64,000 nt of DNA from positions 34,600,569 to 34,664,568 of the forward strand of contig JANAVB010015600.1 of NCBI GenBank assembly GCA_029216955.1, in the 5' to 3' direction. Below are positions 11,794-24,361 of the stretch, piece after piece. Under the pieces are notes generated by a model, which saw only the letters and a list, made by a program, of their open reading frames with translations, was not told the DNA's origin and ran no database searches. This DNA comes from Iris pallida. Lineage: Eukaryota; Streptophyta; Magnoliopsida; Asparagales; Iridaceae. The translations under genes were made by a program, and so were the position numbers. The first letter of the stretch is position 1. Each line of letters begins with the position of its first letter.

Positions 11794-13124
11794 CCCTCTC
11801 TCCTGGATTTTATTATATTTAATTCATTTGTCATTGTAAATGAATAACTGTGAGTAGTATAGAATAGTAGTAGAACTACTATGATGATAACTTAGGATAG
11901 CTTGGTTCGATACCCGGTCAGGCCGTATCGGACAACTCGGATGGGTCATCCACACCTCCGAGGACACGAGCACAACTCACATGTATAGATTGTCCCCATG
12001 TGCCCCGTGTTCGACTCGCGGTCGGGTGACGGCTTTGGCTAACTATTTTTGTGACTGTACTTGTGACTTGGATATGACTGTGGGTCTTGATGCGTCCTGC
12101 GTGGCGATTCTTGTTGCATGTGTTGGCTTGGCGCCCAATATGCATTGTAGTGCTGCTGGAGGCCGAGACTTAGTGGTCACAAGTATAGTTTGGTTCCCAG
12201 TATGCATCATAGCGCTGCTGGAAGCTGAGACTTAGTGTTCTCGTTTTACGATTCTGCGGCGGGTTGTACCGAGTAGATTTAGCCCAAATTCACTGGGAGC
12301 TCCCGTCCATAATACAAAGGAGGCACTACCGAATTTTTCTAGAATTCTTGATCGGGAATTTGGTTCGAAGATTTGGGCAGAACCGTTCCTTTGGTTTGCT
12401 GAACCAGACGTATGCACGTTTATCGTAGTATAGTTTACCTGATTCTAGTACCTACTAGGTAGACTCATGACTAAATTAGTCGTCTAGCTACTTGACTTGT
12501 CTTGTCTGTCGGATGGAGTAAGGAGCGCGGTTCCACTCGGGAGATGGTCTGCAAACCTGGTCCTTGTTTGGTTTAAGGGTTATGGATCTGCTCCAGAGCG
12601 GTTCATGCAATCTTTGCCATTTTTCGGCGACATTAATTAATAGATTCTTGTCCCCTAACCATTCTTTCTAGGAATTATCCTATCTTTAGCCATATAGGGC
12701 TATCAGTTGCCCTATGTATCGGGATTTGTGACTTGGATATGTTTGAGGATTGAGTATTATAGGGAGTATGATTCCGGGATTTTGATTTGGTAGACTCACG
12801 TGGATTCTTGGATAGTGATGTCATTTCCTTTTTGATGTTCTATTTTGATCAGATATGACTATGTGAATTCCTGGATTTTGATTGATTGTGCGAATGTTTA
12901 ACGGAACGAGGAGAATATCGAGGGTATCCTTATATGATTTTTACCCGACTTCCCAAATGCCTAAAACCTGGTACCTTTGTTGTATCCGGTAGTTGGGGGA
13001 ACTTGTTTGCTGATAGCTTGTGATTATTGATTCATATGACTCTTGTGAGCCAGAGGGCCTAGCAGTGTTTATAGTGATTAGCTTGGTATTTGGCGATCGT
13101 CCTTCCTAACATGATATTTATTCC
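11794..13124 (+). repeat. Old LTR relic, right part
   Basis: Continuation of the old Tekay-like LTR after the solo LTR. No open frame with protein features. An imperfect 62-bp tandem duplication is present at about 12,126-12,240: 'tatgcattgtagtgctgctgg' style block at 12,139 and again at 12,201, each ending 'gagacttagtg'. The relic ends where the copia 5' LTR starts at 13,125. The relation to 7,640-9,161 is inferred from position and composition, not from alignment with an intact copy. Confidence 0.4.
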
Positions 13125-13244
13125 TGTTGGCACAGTTTATTTTGATAACATTAACAACATCTTCATAGTCTAGTTTTTCTCTATAATTCAGATTAATATT
13201 CTTTCAAAAGCTCTACTACATAAAGTCTGTCCATTCAAGCCACG
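13125..13244 (+). repeat. Copia 5' LTR, first piece
   Basis: Starts TGTTGGCACAGTTTATTTTG, identical to the 3' LTR start at 59,253. The two agree up to 'ctctactacataaa(g/a)tct', where LARD element 1 interrupts it. In the 3' LTR the same sequence runs on without a break into 'ccaagtcatcaaagcc', which proves the split. The last five bases (13,240-13,244, ccacg) are the left target duplication of element 1. Confidence 0.92.
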
Positions 13245-14510
13245 TGTCACGACCCGCACCCACTGTGAGGGTACGAGAGCGTAACAACGCCCAGCCTACG
13301 CCGTAGTGTCGGCGGTAGAACGCTGTCCTAGGTCACAACATCTAAAAATATAAGCTAAGCAGTTTATACTCCCCGAATGGGGGTGACATGATAGAAGTAA
13401 ACTCAATCACAACTAAGGAAGAAGAAGCACGATATGATATAGAACTCAAGGAAATACAGATGATAAAATAGTCTAAGATAACATCTCAGCAGACATCCAG
13501 AGTACAAGGTCTCAGCTACTGAATATAAAAGAATATATACAACCCAAATCTCAAGACAGAAATAAAGTCTAACTACTAGTCTCAAGACAACATAAGAAAG
13601 ATAAGCCTAACTAAGCTAGTCTAAGCAGTAGGGTAAAGTCGTCAGCTAGAGCTGTCCCGTAGAAGGTATCCACACAGGCCTCCTCCTCGTCCTCTGTAAT
13701 ATTTTCAACAGGTCCAGTCAGGACAGGAGCGAGCACAATACATCTCAACAGTTCATAGCAGGTTAGAAAATATAATCATGCAGTAAAGTAAGATATAGAT
13801 AATAAAGAAATGTAGTATGTAAACAGAGAGAGAGAGAGAACTGTAATAGAAATATCTACTATAAGTAAAGAGCTACCAGTGACTAGTGATTTAGAGTACA
13901 AAGTCGACATGTGAACGACTTGATTTGCACATGGCTATACTAAAGAGGCGTACATGGCTATTCTACTTTGGAATTGTTCATATGGCTATTTATACTCCCC
14001 CGTACCCCCAATCAGTACACAAGGATCCAACCAGGTTATGTTATGATTCTATGTAACGGCCCCCAAAGGGTGGTACATAGTAGTTCCATAAATGGGGATT
14101 CTGGAAAACCCAATAAATGGGATAAGGATTCAAAGAAGACTCTGTGATCATAAGAGTATATGTCACAAGTGATCAAAGAACCAAAGAAGCATAGTGATAC
14201 GCCATGTAAGTGAAACGCACAGAACATAGAGTACCCGATGCTCCCTGAAGGGATAATATCTCAAAAAAAGGATCCATATAGTACAAATCCGTTTGACCAA
14301 CGTGACAGTATCAAGTAAAGTAATTTAATACAGGAAAATAATTCTAAGCAGGATATAAAATGATCAGAGAATGTACTCACCTGGTATCTGTGTGTCCGGA
14401 TGAAATGTACTATCCGAGGAGAGGTGTCTGGCTCCTAATCAGAACAGCACAAGTCACAACAAGTCTAAAATGATAACAAGATGCAATTCAATGCATTCTA
14501 AATGAATCTA

Positions 14511-14640
14511 GGTCAATCTAAGCCAAAGTCAACTCTTGGTCAACTCTGGTCAACCCTAGAAGTCAAACCTAGGTCAACTATGGTCAAACTAGGTCAACCA
14601 AGTCTAAATTAGGTCAAACTAGTCATTCTAGGTCTAACTA
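14511..14640 (-). promoter_or_regulatory. Decamer array of W-box motifs (TTGACC/T) in LTR
   Basis: Nine GTCAA cores, all preceded by A or G and hence TTGACC or TTGACT on the minus (LTR sense) strand, start at 14,512, 14,528, 14,539, 14,549, 14,562, 14,573, 14,583, 14,593 and 14,613. Most spacings are 10-11 bp. The array continues as related decamers (gtctaaacta, gactaaacta) to about 14,700. TTGAC[CT] is the known binding site of plant WRKY factors. Binding here is inferred. It lies about 2 kb downstream of the TATA box in the sense of transcription, so it could act as an enhancer or merely be a satellite. Confidence 0.6.
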
Positions 14641-14995
14641 GTCCATACCAGTCTAAACTAGACTAAACTAGCCTATGCTAGCATACCAAGTCCTTACAAC
14701 TTATATTAGCTAGTACACACCACAACTCAAACCTAGTCACTACAAGTCTATACACATAGGGTAGCCATATTCATGGATACATACACATAGTCTACATATA
14801 TTACACTCACACATACTAGGTTATAGTACAATACATTAGGAACTTCACATATATATATTATATATATCTAGGTTCAAATCAAAATACACATGTCTAGGCT
14901 ACCCATATTCCATATACATTCATATGCATAATTTATATACATAATACATATTATATATATAAATATACATACAAGGTATGATAGAGAGTGTATAT

Positions 14996-15062
14996 GTGTG
15001 TGTGTAGAGAGTGAGTGGGGAATGTGTGTGTGTGTGTAAACTGTGTGTGTGTGTGTGTGTGA
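14996..15062. repeat. (TG)n-rich microsatellite
   Basis: Interrupted runs of TG ('gtgtgtgtgtgtgtgtg') that are longer here than in the second LTR copy (22,024-22,040). This is one of the few length differences between the two LTRs. Confidence 0.85.
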
Positions 15063-16598
15063 TTCCTGATTTGTGTGTGACAATGTGTAGTGTTAACTAG
15101 AGTGTGTGTCACAGCCATAGGTGTGTGTGAATAGGGGTGTGGACTTGTAACCTGTGTGAGTGTATGAGAGAGAGAGCAATGTGTTTTAGAGAGTGAGGGT
15201 GAGTGAGTGATGTCCCGACTGGACTGTACAGGAATAGAAAGAAGGGAAAAATCAGTTCATATATATACCATTCAGAAATTGATTGAAAGGAAAGGAAATC
15301 AATGCATTCTAATTCCCAATTAACTGAAATCTGAACCCATGACAGTCCTTACCTTCCCAACCCTATTTTGATTCCAATATACCTAAATTCGAACCACAAC
15401 TAGATCAAGTATAGGAGAATCAATTTAGGGACTCAAAACCAACATTTAGCAGTATTAAATAGGCTAAAACAACTGACAAAACTCGTATTTAAAAACTGGA
15501 AATTCACAGAAAAATACATGTATCAGTTCTCTTTTGGTAAAACAGGAAAATGGAATCAAATCAAACTAAAATACAAATCTCATGGTTGGTAACTAAAATA
15601 TAGAGTGTATATGTGTCCTTGCAAGTGTCTCGTGTCCACCATAGCCGGACACGGCGTGTCCACGCAATAAAATGCAAAACAGTGCACTGTCTCGTGCACA
15701 AGTGCACGCGTGTCGTGCACACGACACATGACACTTCGTGTCTCGAGGTTACTAACCTAGGTAACCCACCTATAGGACTACACATTAGGCTAGGCAACTC
15801 GTGTCCAAGTCGTGTCTGTGAGTGATACGAAAACCGTATCAGTGTCGAAAAATACCCGACTGAACTGTCAGTCCCGACCAGTGCAATGAGGATTACTCCC
15901 TCGACACGCCACGTGGGCCCCTAAAACTTGACACGTGGCATGTCAGTCACTGCCCCATGGGGTGTGTCGAATCTCGTGTCCAGTGGTCGCGTATCGTGTC
16001 CAGTGCAGCTCCCGAACAGCAGGACATCGTGCACAGCCTGCACGCGCGCATGCACCCGCGTGTGCACGTGTCGAATCCGACACGATATGACATAGTGACA
16101 CCCCCAGTCAATAAGAAATGCATAAGCAACACCAAAATACAAATTCCTATTCATTTAGTTTCTAAAAAATAGATCGAAATGCCCATTGGGGCATTTCATC
16201 AAACAGTTAAACAAGGACACTGATACGTGTCCAAATAGGACACGAATTGGACTCAAATTCTAGGGTTTCCTATTCCTACAGTTAGGTTAGGCCTAGGGCT
16301 CCCTAGATATGCAATAAAATCAGAATTTCATGGTGTAGATTGAAAGTTATCTCTATGTATCAAAATCCCCAAAAAGCTCTAAAGAGAGGTGTTCCTCTTG
16401 ATGGTCAAACTTCTCCAAATTGATTTGAATCTGAGAATAACATGTAACAATAGCAAGAACACTTCATTTAAAACCTAATGCAATTTGTTTGAGGGAAAAT
16501 GGAGCTAAAATGGAATTTCTAGGGATTTTAGAAGTTGAGAAATACCTCTTTCAAAAGCTTGTTCTTCCTAAAGAGGCTAGCCCTAATTTCTAGAAGAA

Positions 16599-16606
16599 TA
16601 TTTATA
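16599..16606 (-). promoter_or_regulatory. TATA box of LARD 1 LTR (3' copy)
   Basis: Plus-strand tatttata gives TATAAATA on the minus strand, preceded upstream by CCCCCCTTA. It is the best TATA match in the LTR and lies in the same place in the other copy (23,580-23,587). Position about 600 bp inside the minus-sense LTR start agrees with a U3 promoter. Confidence 0.55.
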
Positions 16607-17481
16607 AGGGGGGAATCCCTAGGATGGGTTAAGTGTCTGGACAAATAATGTTAGGGTTAGGGTTGGGCATTTGGCTAATGGGCTTTGGGCTTAGTCATAA
16701 AACAATGTCTCAAAAATCACAAGTTATGACTTGTGATCAAAATCTTTCTATTCCTAATTGATTTCACTAACTAGAGTATGGTTAACTTAACTTAACCTAG
16801 GGTATCATATCTAGCCAAGTCCAACTCAACTAGGGTTAGGTCACAAAGTCAAAGCTAGTCAAAGTCAACCTAGTCAACCTACATTCAAACAATTCCAAAA
16901 TAATTTCTAAAAATTTCCATAAATTCAAATAAATTCTAATAAAATCAAATAACCCCAAAATGACAAAAATACTCTCAACTAGAAATGATAAACAAAATAC
17001 CCTAATCACAAGGCTAGGCTCTAGGTCAACCAGTCTCCAAGGTTACACTATCAAACACCAAAATCATAAGTCATAATTTAAAATAGTTTTAAATGATTAA
17101 AAATCACTAAAAATTATATCATGATTTAAATATCATTATTAAAAGACTAAAATTATAAAATTTCAAAATTATCCTCTTCTGGAAAACTGGGTGTTACAAT
17201 CCTACCCACCTTATAAAAATTTTGTCCTCGAAATTAAAGGTGATCGCACTCCTTCTAGGTTAAGCCCCCAGCAATAATAGTCTCAGAAACCTATTTAAAT
17301 CATACAGTTGGAAAGTGTAACCTATGGGGTCATGGCATGTAATATCAGTCTGAGGTCTCATCTAGTTACATCAATCATGCTACAGTACTAGGCAATCACA
17401 AGGTATCAAAACATACAAGCAAGGGATGCATCAATATTCTCAAAAAAAGAATACTAAGGTTAGGTCTAAACTCACCTCCAG

Positions 17482-18174
17482 CTAGGTCTGAGAACTAAAA
17501 CTCCCTCCTGGAAGCAGGGCCCTGGTTGGGGCAGGTATATCAGGGCAGTGCTGCACCCAGTGTGCAGCTGAACCACAGAATAAGCACAATCCTAGTCTCT
17601 TTCTACAGTTGTTCCACTTGTGTCCAGACTTCTTACAGTAGGCACAGATAGGCACTGGCTCAGCTGGCCTCTGCTGGACAGGAGACTGGGCTGGATATGA
17701 TGATATAGGCTGGATATATGGGTACTCCTCAAACTCTGGGTAGGACTGGGTACCGCTCCTCGCCCTCTTGGAGCTAGGCTCCCCTCCTGGAAGCACAGAG
17801 TCCCGCAGACGTAGCAACCTCTGGATTTGCTCCCTCATGGCCTCCTCTTGAACTCTCTGTGACTCCATCAACCTTTCTTGGAAATATCCAAACACCTGGG
17901 CTGCGTCAAGTAACAAACTTCCGGGTGGTACAGTATGGAGTACAGAGGGTAGGGAAGGGCTCTCGGTCTCAGACAAATTCGCAACTCTCTCCTGAACGAC
18001 AGGAGATGAAGGAAGACTCTCTGGCGAGGCTACCACCATCTCCTCAATGGTAGGAGGTGCCACCATCCCCTGATCAGATAGAGGGATCACTACCTCCTGA
18101 ACAGTAGGAGGTGGAGGCACACTCTCAGTAGCTGCAACTGCTCTCAGGCGACGGGCTCGGGTCATGGGTGCCAT
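17482..18174 (-). CDS. Truncated Gag with two CCHC zinc knuckles (LARD element 1)
   Basis: An open frame of 230 residues starting ATG at 18,174. The N-terminal 120 residues are rich in P, V, E and S. A helical segment around residues 90-125 (FQERLMESQRVQEEAMREQI) could form a coiled coil. Residues about 175-215 hold two CX2CX4HX4C zinc knuckles, CAYCKKSGHKWNNC and CLFCGSAAHWVQHC, as in Tekay-type Gag, which would bind RNA. The usual Retrotrans_gag core between them is not visible, so this is a shortened Gag. It is the only coding frame kept in this non-autonomous element. Whether a product helps packaging by a helper element is unknown. No stop or frameshift interrupts it. Confidence 0.75.
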   Translation of the reverse strand: MAPMTRARRLRAVAATESVPPPPTVQEVVIPLSDQGMVAPPTIEEMVVASPESLPSSPVVQERVANLSETESPSLPSVLHTVPPGSLLLDAAQVFGYFQERLMESQRVQEEAMREQIQRLLRLRDSVLPGGEPSSKRARSGTQSYPEFEEYPYIQPISSYPAQSPVQQRPAEPVPICAYCKKSGHKWNNCRKRLGLCLFCGSAAHWVQHCPDIPAPTRALLPGGSFSSQT

Positions 18175-20264
18175 ACTGGAAAGGATAGAAACACAATAAT
18201 CATTAAGGCTGTAAGTCAGTCTACTATCCTATCTGAAAACTGGTAATTATCAAAATAAAATAAGTTAACTACTAATCATTTATAAAGGGGTACTATTTAA
18301 GAAAATCAGAACCAAAAGTTTAAGGAACGAAAGTCATTAGCATTGAAATCCAAATCACGATATATATAGAGAATATGTTAAAGAGGAAAAAGCTAGCATT
18401 ATGTAAGGGTTATGTGGTTTGTGTGAATTATACATGAAAGTGCATAAGAGGATCTGTGTCTCAACTATAGCTATCAAGTTACACTATTCATGGCATATTG
18501 GTTAAACAGTCTACAAAGCACAAGCTATTTACTCATAACATGCACGGCTAACTATATATATATATGTATACCTATATGTATAGAGAGGTAGATATTTAAT
18601 TGCATCTACACATATTATAACATGTATACAGAACTATATATATCTATATAGCTATATGAACATAACATAGAGATGAAGGGTTAGGTTTTCATGGCAGTTG
18701 TGAACATTAGCGTAGAGTGTCAAGTGTACATGGGTTAAAACTTGAAATAAAGGGTTCAATCATTCAGTTTAGCTCAACATTACATATTAGATCTGAAATT
18801 GAACTACACATTTGAAAGCAATGTAAAAATGTTAACATGTATTCAGTTTTCAAAATTTTGGAGAAATTCGAACATCAAAAACTATCTCAATGTTTACCAC
18901 AACCTAACATGTAAGAGTATGAAACCTAACATTATACACCTACACACAACCATGTATACGGCTCAAACATTACTATTAAAGAAAACTGCATATTGACTAA
19001 TCACTTAGAATTCAGACTTAAAGGGTTAATATGTACACAGTCTCAGGTTTGACAAATTTAACACAAAACTCAACCAATCTCAACCAATTTTTTTTTAAAA
19101 AATTTGAAACCTTGTATATAACATACATGTGTGGTGATGTAAACAACAACTAATAACATAAAATTTAAAATTAATTTACGAATTTAATCTGGAAAACAGA
19201 GAACTAGTCACTGGTACTGTACTACATCAGAAATATTAGGATTTTGAGAAATTAACATCAAACATATTAATATGCATTTAGATAGACTGGTAATCAAGTG
19301 TAGCATGCATACGTGTCAGGCAAGCATCTGTGTCCACTATATATATATATTTATTAAGGTAATACAAGAAATAATGGCAAGAAGAAAATAATGATAAATC
19401 TGTTCTGCTTATCTGTTTAAAAGAAGGAACCATTTGAAACCAGAGTTACAATATCAAATCTAAGTCAAGGTCTAGCAAAATCATCGATTCATTGTATTAG
19501 GAAGAATTTATAGCAAGAAGTTATACTAGATTTATAATAACAGCTAAGCCACTCCTACTCATACTCCTACTCCTAAGTTATTTGATGATGGGGTACAATT
19601 TATAACAACAGAATGGTACGATAGAGATGATATGTTTTAAAAACCTTCTCAAGATACAATCTGATAATCATATGCGTCTATCCAAAATTATGTTACTCAG
19701 AGTCCTCGTCATGCCAGTAAACAAGGCTGCGAATAAACAATAGATTCCATAACTAGGGTATGCACCTCTACAATCACGTCGTCTGGAAATCTCGCTATGC
19801 CGACTAGTATAGCTGCAAGAAATTCTAAATCTCATAACCAAGATACGTACATCCGAAGCCAGGTCTCCATGTTTCCACCACGCTAGCTAATATGGCTGCG
19901 ATAAACTACAGGTTCCATAATCAAGTAGACGTTTCACCATCCCTGTATTCCCGTCAATATGTGTTATCAGAAAATATCGTAACTCAGGCCTTAAAAATTC
20001 ATCTCGATAGGAAAATCAAAATCAACAACGATCCAACAAAATCAAATTTAATAATCAAGGAGTGAGAGCAACAAAACAAGGGAAATGATTCAAATTGAAG
20101 TTTAAATAAGATTCTCAAGGGTCGTCCCAGGAATCTCTTAAGGAATCCTAACTGTGATTGAGTACCTTCAAAATATATATCATAATCCTACTGCAGGCTG
20201 TAGTGATACTCTAGTTTGAATACCACTACATAAACTCGACCTGCATGGACCACCACTAAAAATG
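18175..20264 (-). other. LARD element 1 internal region, non-coding
   Basis: About 2.1 kb between the 5' LTR and the short gag frame. It is AT-rich, with a few 'atatatat' runs and no open frame with protein features (a 65-residue frame at 18,799-18,996 is unremarkable). Directly after the 5' LTR, on the minus strand, come 'TTTTTAGTGGTGGTCCATGC' and a decayed PBS-like TGGTATTCA. The first of these blocks is nearly identical at the same place in LARD element 2 (51,414-51,440), so it is a family signature. The end of the internal region next to the other LTR (17,199-17,240) holds the PPT-like GGTGGGTAGGAT. Confidence 0.6.
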
Positions 20265-21530
20265 TGTCACGACCCGCACCCACTGTGAGGGTACAAGAGC
20301 GTAACAACGCTCAGCCTATGCCGCAGTATCGACGGTAGAACGCCGTCCTAGGTCACAACATCTAACAATATAAGCTAAGCAGTTTATACTCCCCGAATGG
20401 GGGTGACATGATAGAAGTAAACTCAATCACAACTAAGGAAGAAAAAGCACGATATGATATAGAACTCAAGGAAATACAGATGATAAAATAGTCTAAGATA
20501 ACATCTCAGCAGATATCCAGAGTACAAGGTCTCAGCTACTGAATATAAAAGAATATATACAACCCAAATCTCAAAGACAGAAATAAAGTCTAACTACTAG
20601 TCTCAAGACAACATAAGAAAGATAAGCCTAACTAAGCTAGTCTAGGCAGTAGGGTAAAGTCGTCAGCTAGAGCTGTCCCGTAGAAGGTATCCACACAGGC
20701 CTCCTCCTCGTCCTCTGTAATATTTTCAACAGGTCCAGTCAGGACAGGAGCGAGCACAATACATCTCAACAGTTCATAGCAGGTTAGAAAATATAATCAT
20801 GCTGCAAAGTAAGATATATATACTGAAGAAATGCAGTATGTAAACAGAGAGAGAGAGAGAACTGTAATAGAAATATCTACTATAAGTAAAGAGCTACCAG
20901 TGACTAGTGATTTAGAGTACAAAGTCGACATGTGAACGACTTGATTTGCACATGGCTATACTAAAGAGGTGTACATGGCTATTCTACTTTGGAATTGTTC
21001 ACATGGCTATTTATACTCTCTCGTACCCCCAATCAGTACACAAGGATCCAACCAGGTTATGTTATGATTCTATGTAACGGCCCCCAAAGGGTGGTACATA
21101 GTAGTCCCATAAATAGGAATTCTGGGAAACCCAATAAATGGGATAAGGATTCAAAGAAGACTCTGTGATCATAAGAGTATATGTCACAAGTGATCAAAGA
21201 ACCAAAGAAGCATAGTGATACGCCATGTAAGTGAAACGCACAGAACATAGAGTACCCGATGCTTCCTGAAGGGATAATAACTCAAGAAAGGATCCATATA
21301 GTACTAATCCGTGTGACCAACGTGACATTATCAAGTAAAGTAATTTAATGCATGAAAATAATTCTAAGCAGGATATGAAATGATCAGAGAATGTACTCGC
21401 CTGGTATCTGAGTGTCCGGATGAAATGTACTATCCGAGGAGAGGTGTCTGGCTCCTAATCAGAACAGCACAAGTCACAACAAGTCTAAAATGATAACAAG
21501 ATGCAATTTAATGCATTCTAAATGAATCTA

Positions 21531-21640
21531 GGTCAATCTAAGCCAAAGTCAACTCTTGGTCAACTCTGGTCAACCCTAGAAGTCAAACCTAGGTCAACTA
21601 TGGTCAAACTAGGTCAACCAAGTCTAAATTAGGTCAAACT
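21531..21640 (-). promoter_or_regulatory. W-box decamer array, second LTR copy
   Basis: The same nine [AG]GTCAA sites in the same spacing as at 14,511-14,640. All nine are preserved between the two LTRs of this element. Confidence 0.6.
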
Positions 21641-23579
21641 AGTCATTCTAGGTCTAACTAGTCCATACCAGTCTAAACTAGGCTAAACTAGCCTATGCTA
21701 GCATACCAAGTCCTTACAACTTATACTAGCTAGTACACACCACAACTCAAACCTAGTCACTACAAGTCTATACACATAGGGTAGCCATATTCATGGATAC
21801 ATACACATAGTCTACATATATTACACTCACACATACTAGGTTATAGTACAATACATTAGGAACTTCACATATATATATATATATATTATATATATCTAGG
21901 TTCAAATCAAAATACACATGTCTAGGCTACCCATAATCCATATACATTCATATGCATAATTTATATACATAATACATATTATATATATAAATATACATAC
22001 ATGGTATGATAGAGAGTGTATATGTGTGTGTGTGTGTGTGATTCCTGATTTGTGTGTGACAATGTGTAGTGTTAACTAGAGTGTGTGTCACAGCCATAGG
22101 TGTGTGTGAATAGGGGCGTGGACTTGTAACCTGTGTGAGTGTGAGAGAGAGAGAGAGCAATGTGTTTTAGAGAGTGAGGGTGAGTGAATGATGTCCCTAC
22201 TGGACTGTACAGGAATAGAAAGAAGGGAAAAATCAGTTCATATATATAACATTCAGAAATTGATTGAAAGGAAAGGAAATCAATGTATTCTAATTCCCAA
22301 TTAACTGAAATCTGAACCCATGACAGTCCTTACCTTCCCAACCCTATTTTGATTCCAATATACCTAAATTCGAACCACAACTAGATCAAGTATAGGAGAA
22401 TCAATTTAGGGACTCAAAACCAACATTTAGCAGTATTAAATAGGCTAAAACAACTGACAAAACTCGTATTTAAAAACTGGAAATTCACAGAAAAATACAT
22501 GTATTAGTTCTCTTTTGGTAAAACAGGAAAATGGAATCAAATCAAACTAAAATGCAAATCTCATGGTTGGTAACTAAAATATAGAGTGTATATGTGTCCT
22601 TGCAAGTGTCTCGTGCCCACCATAGCCGGACACGGCGTGTCCACGCAATAAAATACAAAACAGTGCACTGTCTCGTGCACAAGTGCACGCGTGTCATGCA
22701 CACGACACAGGATACTTCGTGTCTCGAGGTTACTAACCTAGGTAGCCCACCTATAGGACTACATATTAGGCTAGGCAACTCATGTCCAAGTCGTGTCTGT
22801 GAGTGATACGAAAACCGTATCAGTGTCGAAAAATACCCGACTGAACTGTCAGTCCCGACCAGTGCAACGAAGATTACTCCCTCGACACGCCACGTGGGCC
22901 CATGAAACTTGACACATGGCGTGTCAGTCACTGCCCCATGGGGTGTGTCGAATCTCGTGTCCAGTGGTCGTGTATCGTATCCAGTGCAGCTCCCGAACAG
23001 CAGGACAGCGTGCACAGCCTGCACGCGCGCGTGCACCCGCGTGTGCATGTGTCGAATCTGACACGACACGACACAGTGACACCCCCAGTCAATAAGAAAT
23101 GCATAAGCAACACCAAAATACAAATTCCTATTCATTTAGTTTCTAAAAAATAGATCGAAATGCCCATTGGGGTATTTCATCAAACAGTTGAACAAGGACA
23201 CTGATACGTATCCAAATAGGACACAAATTAGACTCAAATTCTAGGGTTTCCTATTCCTACAGTTAGGTTAGGCCTAGGGCTCCCTAGATATGTAATAAAA
23301 TAAGAATTTCATGGTGTAGATTGAAAGTTACCTCTATGTATCAAAATCCCCAAAAAGCTCTAAAGAGAGGTGTTTCTCTTGATGGTCAAACTTCTCCAAA
23401 TTGATTTAAATCTAAGAATAACATGTAACAACAGCAAGAACACTTCATTTAAAACCCATTGCAATTTGTTTGAGGGAAAATGGAGCTAAAGTGGAATTTC
23501 TAGGGATTTTAGAAGTTGAGAAATACCTCTTTCAAAAGCTTGTTCTTCCTAAAGAAGCTAGCCCTAATTTCTAGGAGAA

Positions 23580-23587
23580 TATTTATA
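23580..23587 (-). promoter_or_regulatory. TATA box of LARD 1 LTR (5' copy)
   Basis: TATAAATA on the minus strand, about 600 bases inside the minus-sense LTR start. This is the copy expected to drive the element's transcript. Confidence 0.55.
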
Positions 23588-24361
23588 AGGGGGAATCCCT
23601 AGGATGGGTTAAGTGGATGGACAAATAATGTTAGGGTTAGGGTTGGGCATTTGGCTAATGGGCTTTGGGCTTAGTCATAAAACAATGTCTCAAAAATCAC
23701 AAGTTATGACTTGTGATCAAAATCTTTCTATTCTAATCTCTATATTCCTAATTGATTTCACTAACTAGAGTATGGTTAACTTAACTTAACCTAGGGTCTC
23801 ATATCTAGCCAAGTCCAACTCAACTAGGGTTAGGTCACAAAGTCAAAGTCAACCTAGTCAACCTACATTCAAACAATTCCAAAATAATTTCTAAAAATTT
23901 CCATAAATTCAAATAAATTCTAATAAAATCAAATAACCCCAAAAATGACAAAAATACCCTCAACTAGAAATGATAAACAAAATATCCTAATCACAAGGCT
24001 AGGCTCTAGGTCAACCAGTCTCCAAGGTTACACTATCAAACACCAAAATCATAAGTCATGATTTAAAACAGTTTTAAATGATTAAAAATCACTAAAAATT
24101 ATATCATGATTTAAATATCATTATTAAAAGACTAAAATTACAAAATTTCAAAATTACCCTCTTTTGGAAAACTGGGTGTTACACCAAGTCATCAAAGCCT
24201 TGAAGACTGAAGAAAAGACCAGCGATCCTTAAAGACGGCTCTCAACATTTCAAGATATCGAGTCTGTACAAGGTCTAGGTCTTTCTGTAAACACTTAAGG
24301 TTGGATGACAAAACGAAAAGCTCTTCTATTCTTTCAGTCAAAAATCAATGCCTCAAAGAAC

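Larger units (their letters stand above)
13245..17198 (-). repeat. LARD element 1, 3' LTR (3,954 bp)
   Basis: Read on the plus strand it begins TGTCACGACCCGCACCC and ends AAACTGGGTGTTACA. It is almost collinear with the second copy at 20,265-24,183, with few differences by eye and some indels at the (TG)n and (TA)n tracts. It holds a 10-bp-phased W-box array (14,511-14,700), a TG microsatellite (about 14,996-15,062), a CGTGTC-rich CpG block (15,610-16,090) and a minus-strand TATA box (16,599-16,606). Open frames at 15,561-15,797 and 15,921-16,154 fall in the CGTGTC block and are not judged genes. Confidence 0.9.
13245..24183 (-). mobile_element. LARD-type non-autonomous Tekay-like LTR element 1
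   Basis: Two direct LTRs (13,245-17,198 and 20,265-24,183) flank a 3.07-kb internal region. The flanking 5-mers are ccacg (13,240-13,244) and ccaag (24,184-24,188), one mismatch. Orientation is minus: the gag remnant reads on the minus strand, and the minus-strand 3' junction reads TTTCGAGGACAAAATT...GGTGGGTAGGAT then TGTAACACCC, the usual end of Tekay/chromovirus elements. Protease, RT, RNase H and integrase are all missing, so movement would need a helper. It is inserted in the copia 5' LTR. Confidence 0.88.
20265..24183 (-). repeat. LARD element 1, 5' LTR (3,919 bp)
   Basis: Second LTR copy, holding the promoter that would start the full-length transcript. Starts TGTCACGACCCGCACCC on the plus strand and ends ACTGGGTGTTACA. 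It carries the same W-box array (21,531-21,640), short TG run (22,024-22,040), CGTGTC-rich block (22,590-23,070) and minus TATA (23,580-23,587). A 197-residue open frame at 22,542-23,135 on the transcribed strand is broken in the other copy and looks compositional. Confidence 0.9.

Noticed and set aside
22542..23135. A 197-residue minus-strand frame in the LARD 1 5' LTR, downstream of its TATA box
   Set aside because: It lies in the CGTGTC-rich repeat block, is full of C, H, T and R, is broken in the sister LTR (15,561-15,797 and 15,921-16,154), and has no domain. I treat it as compositional.
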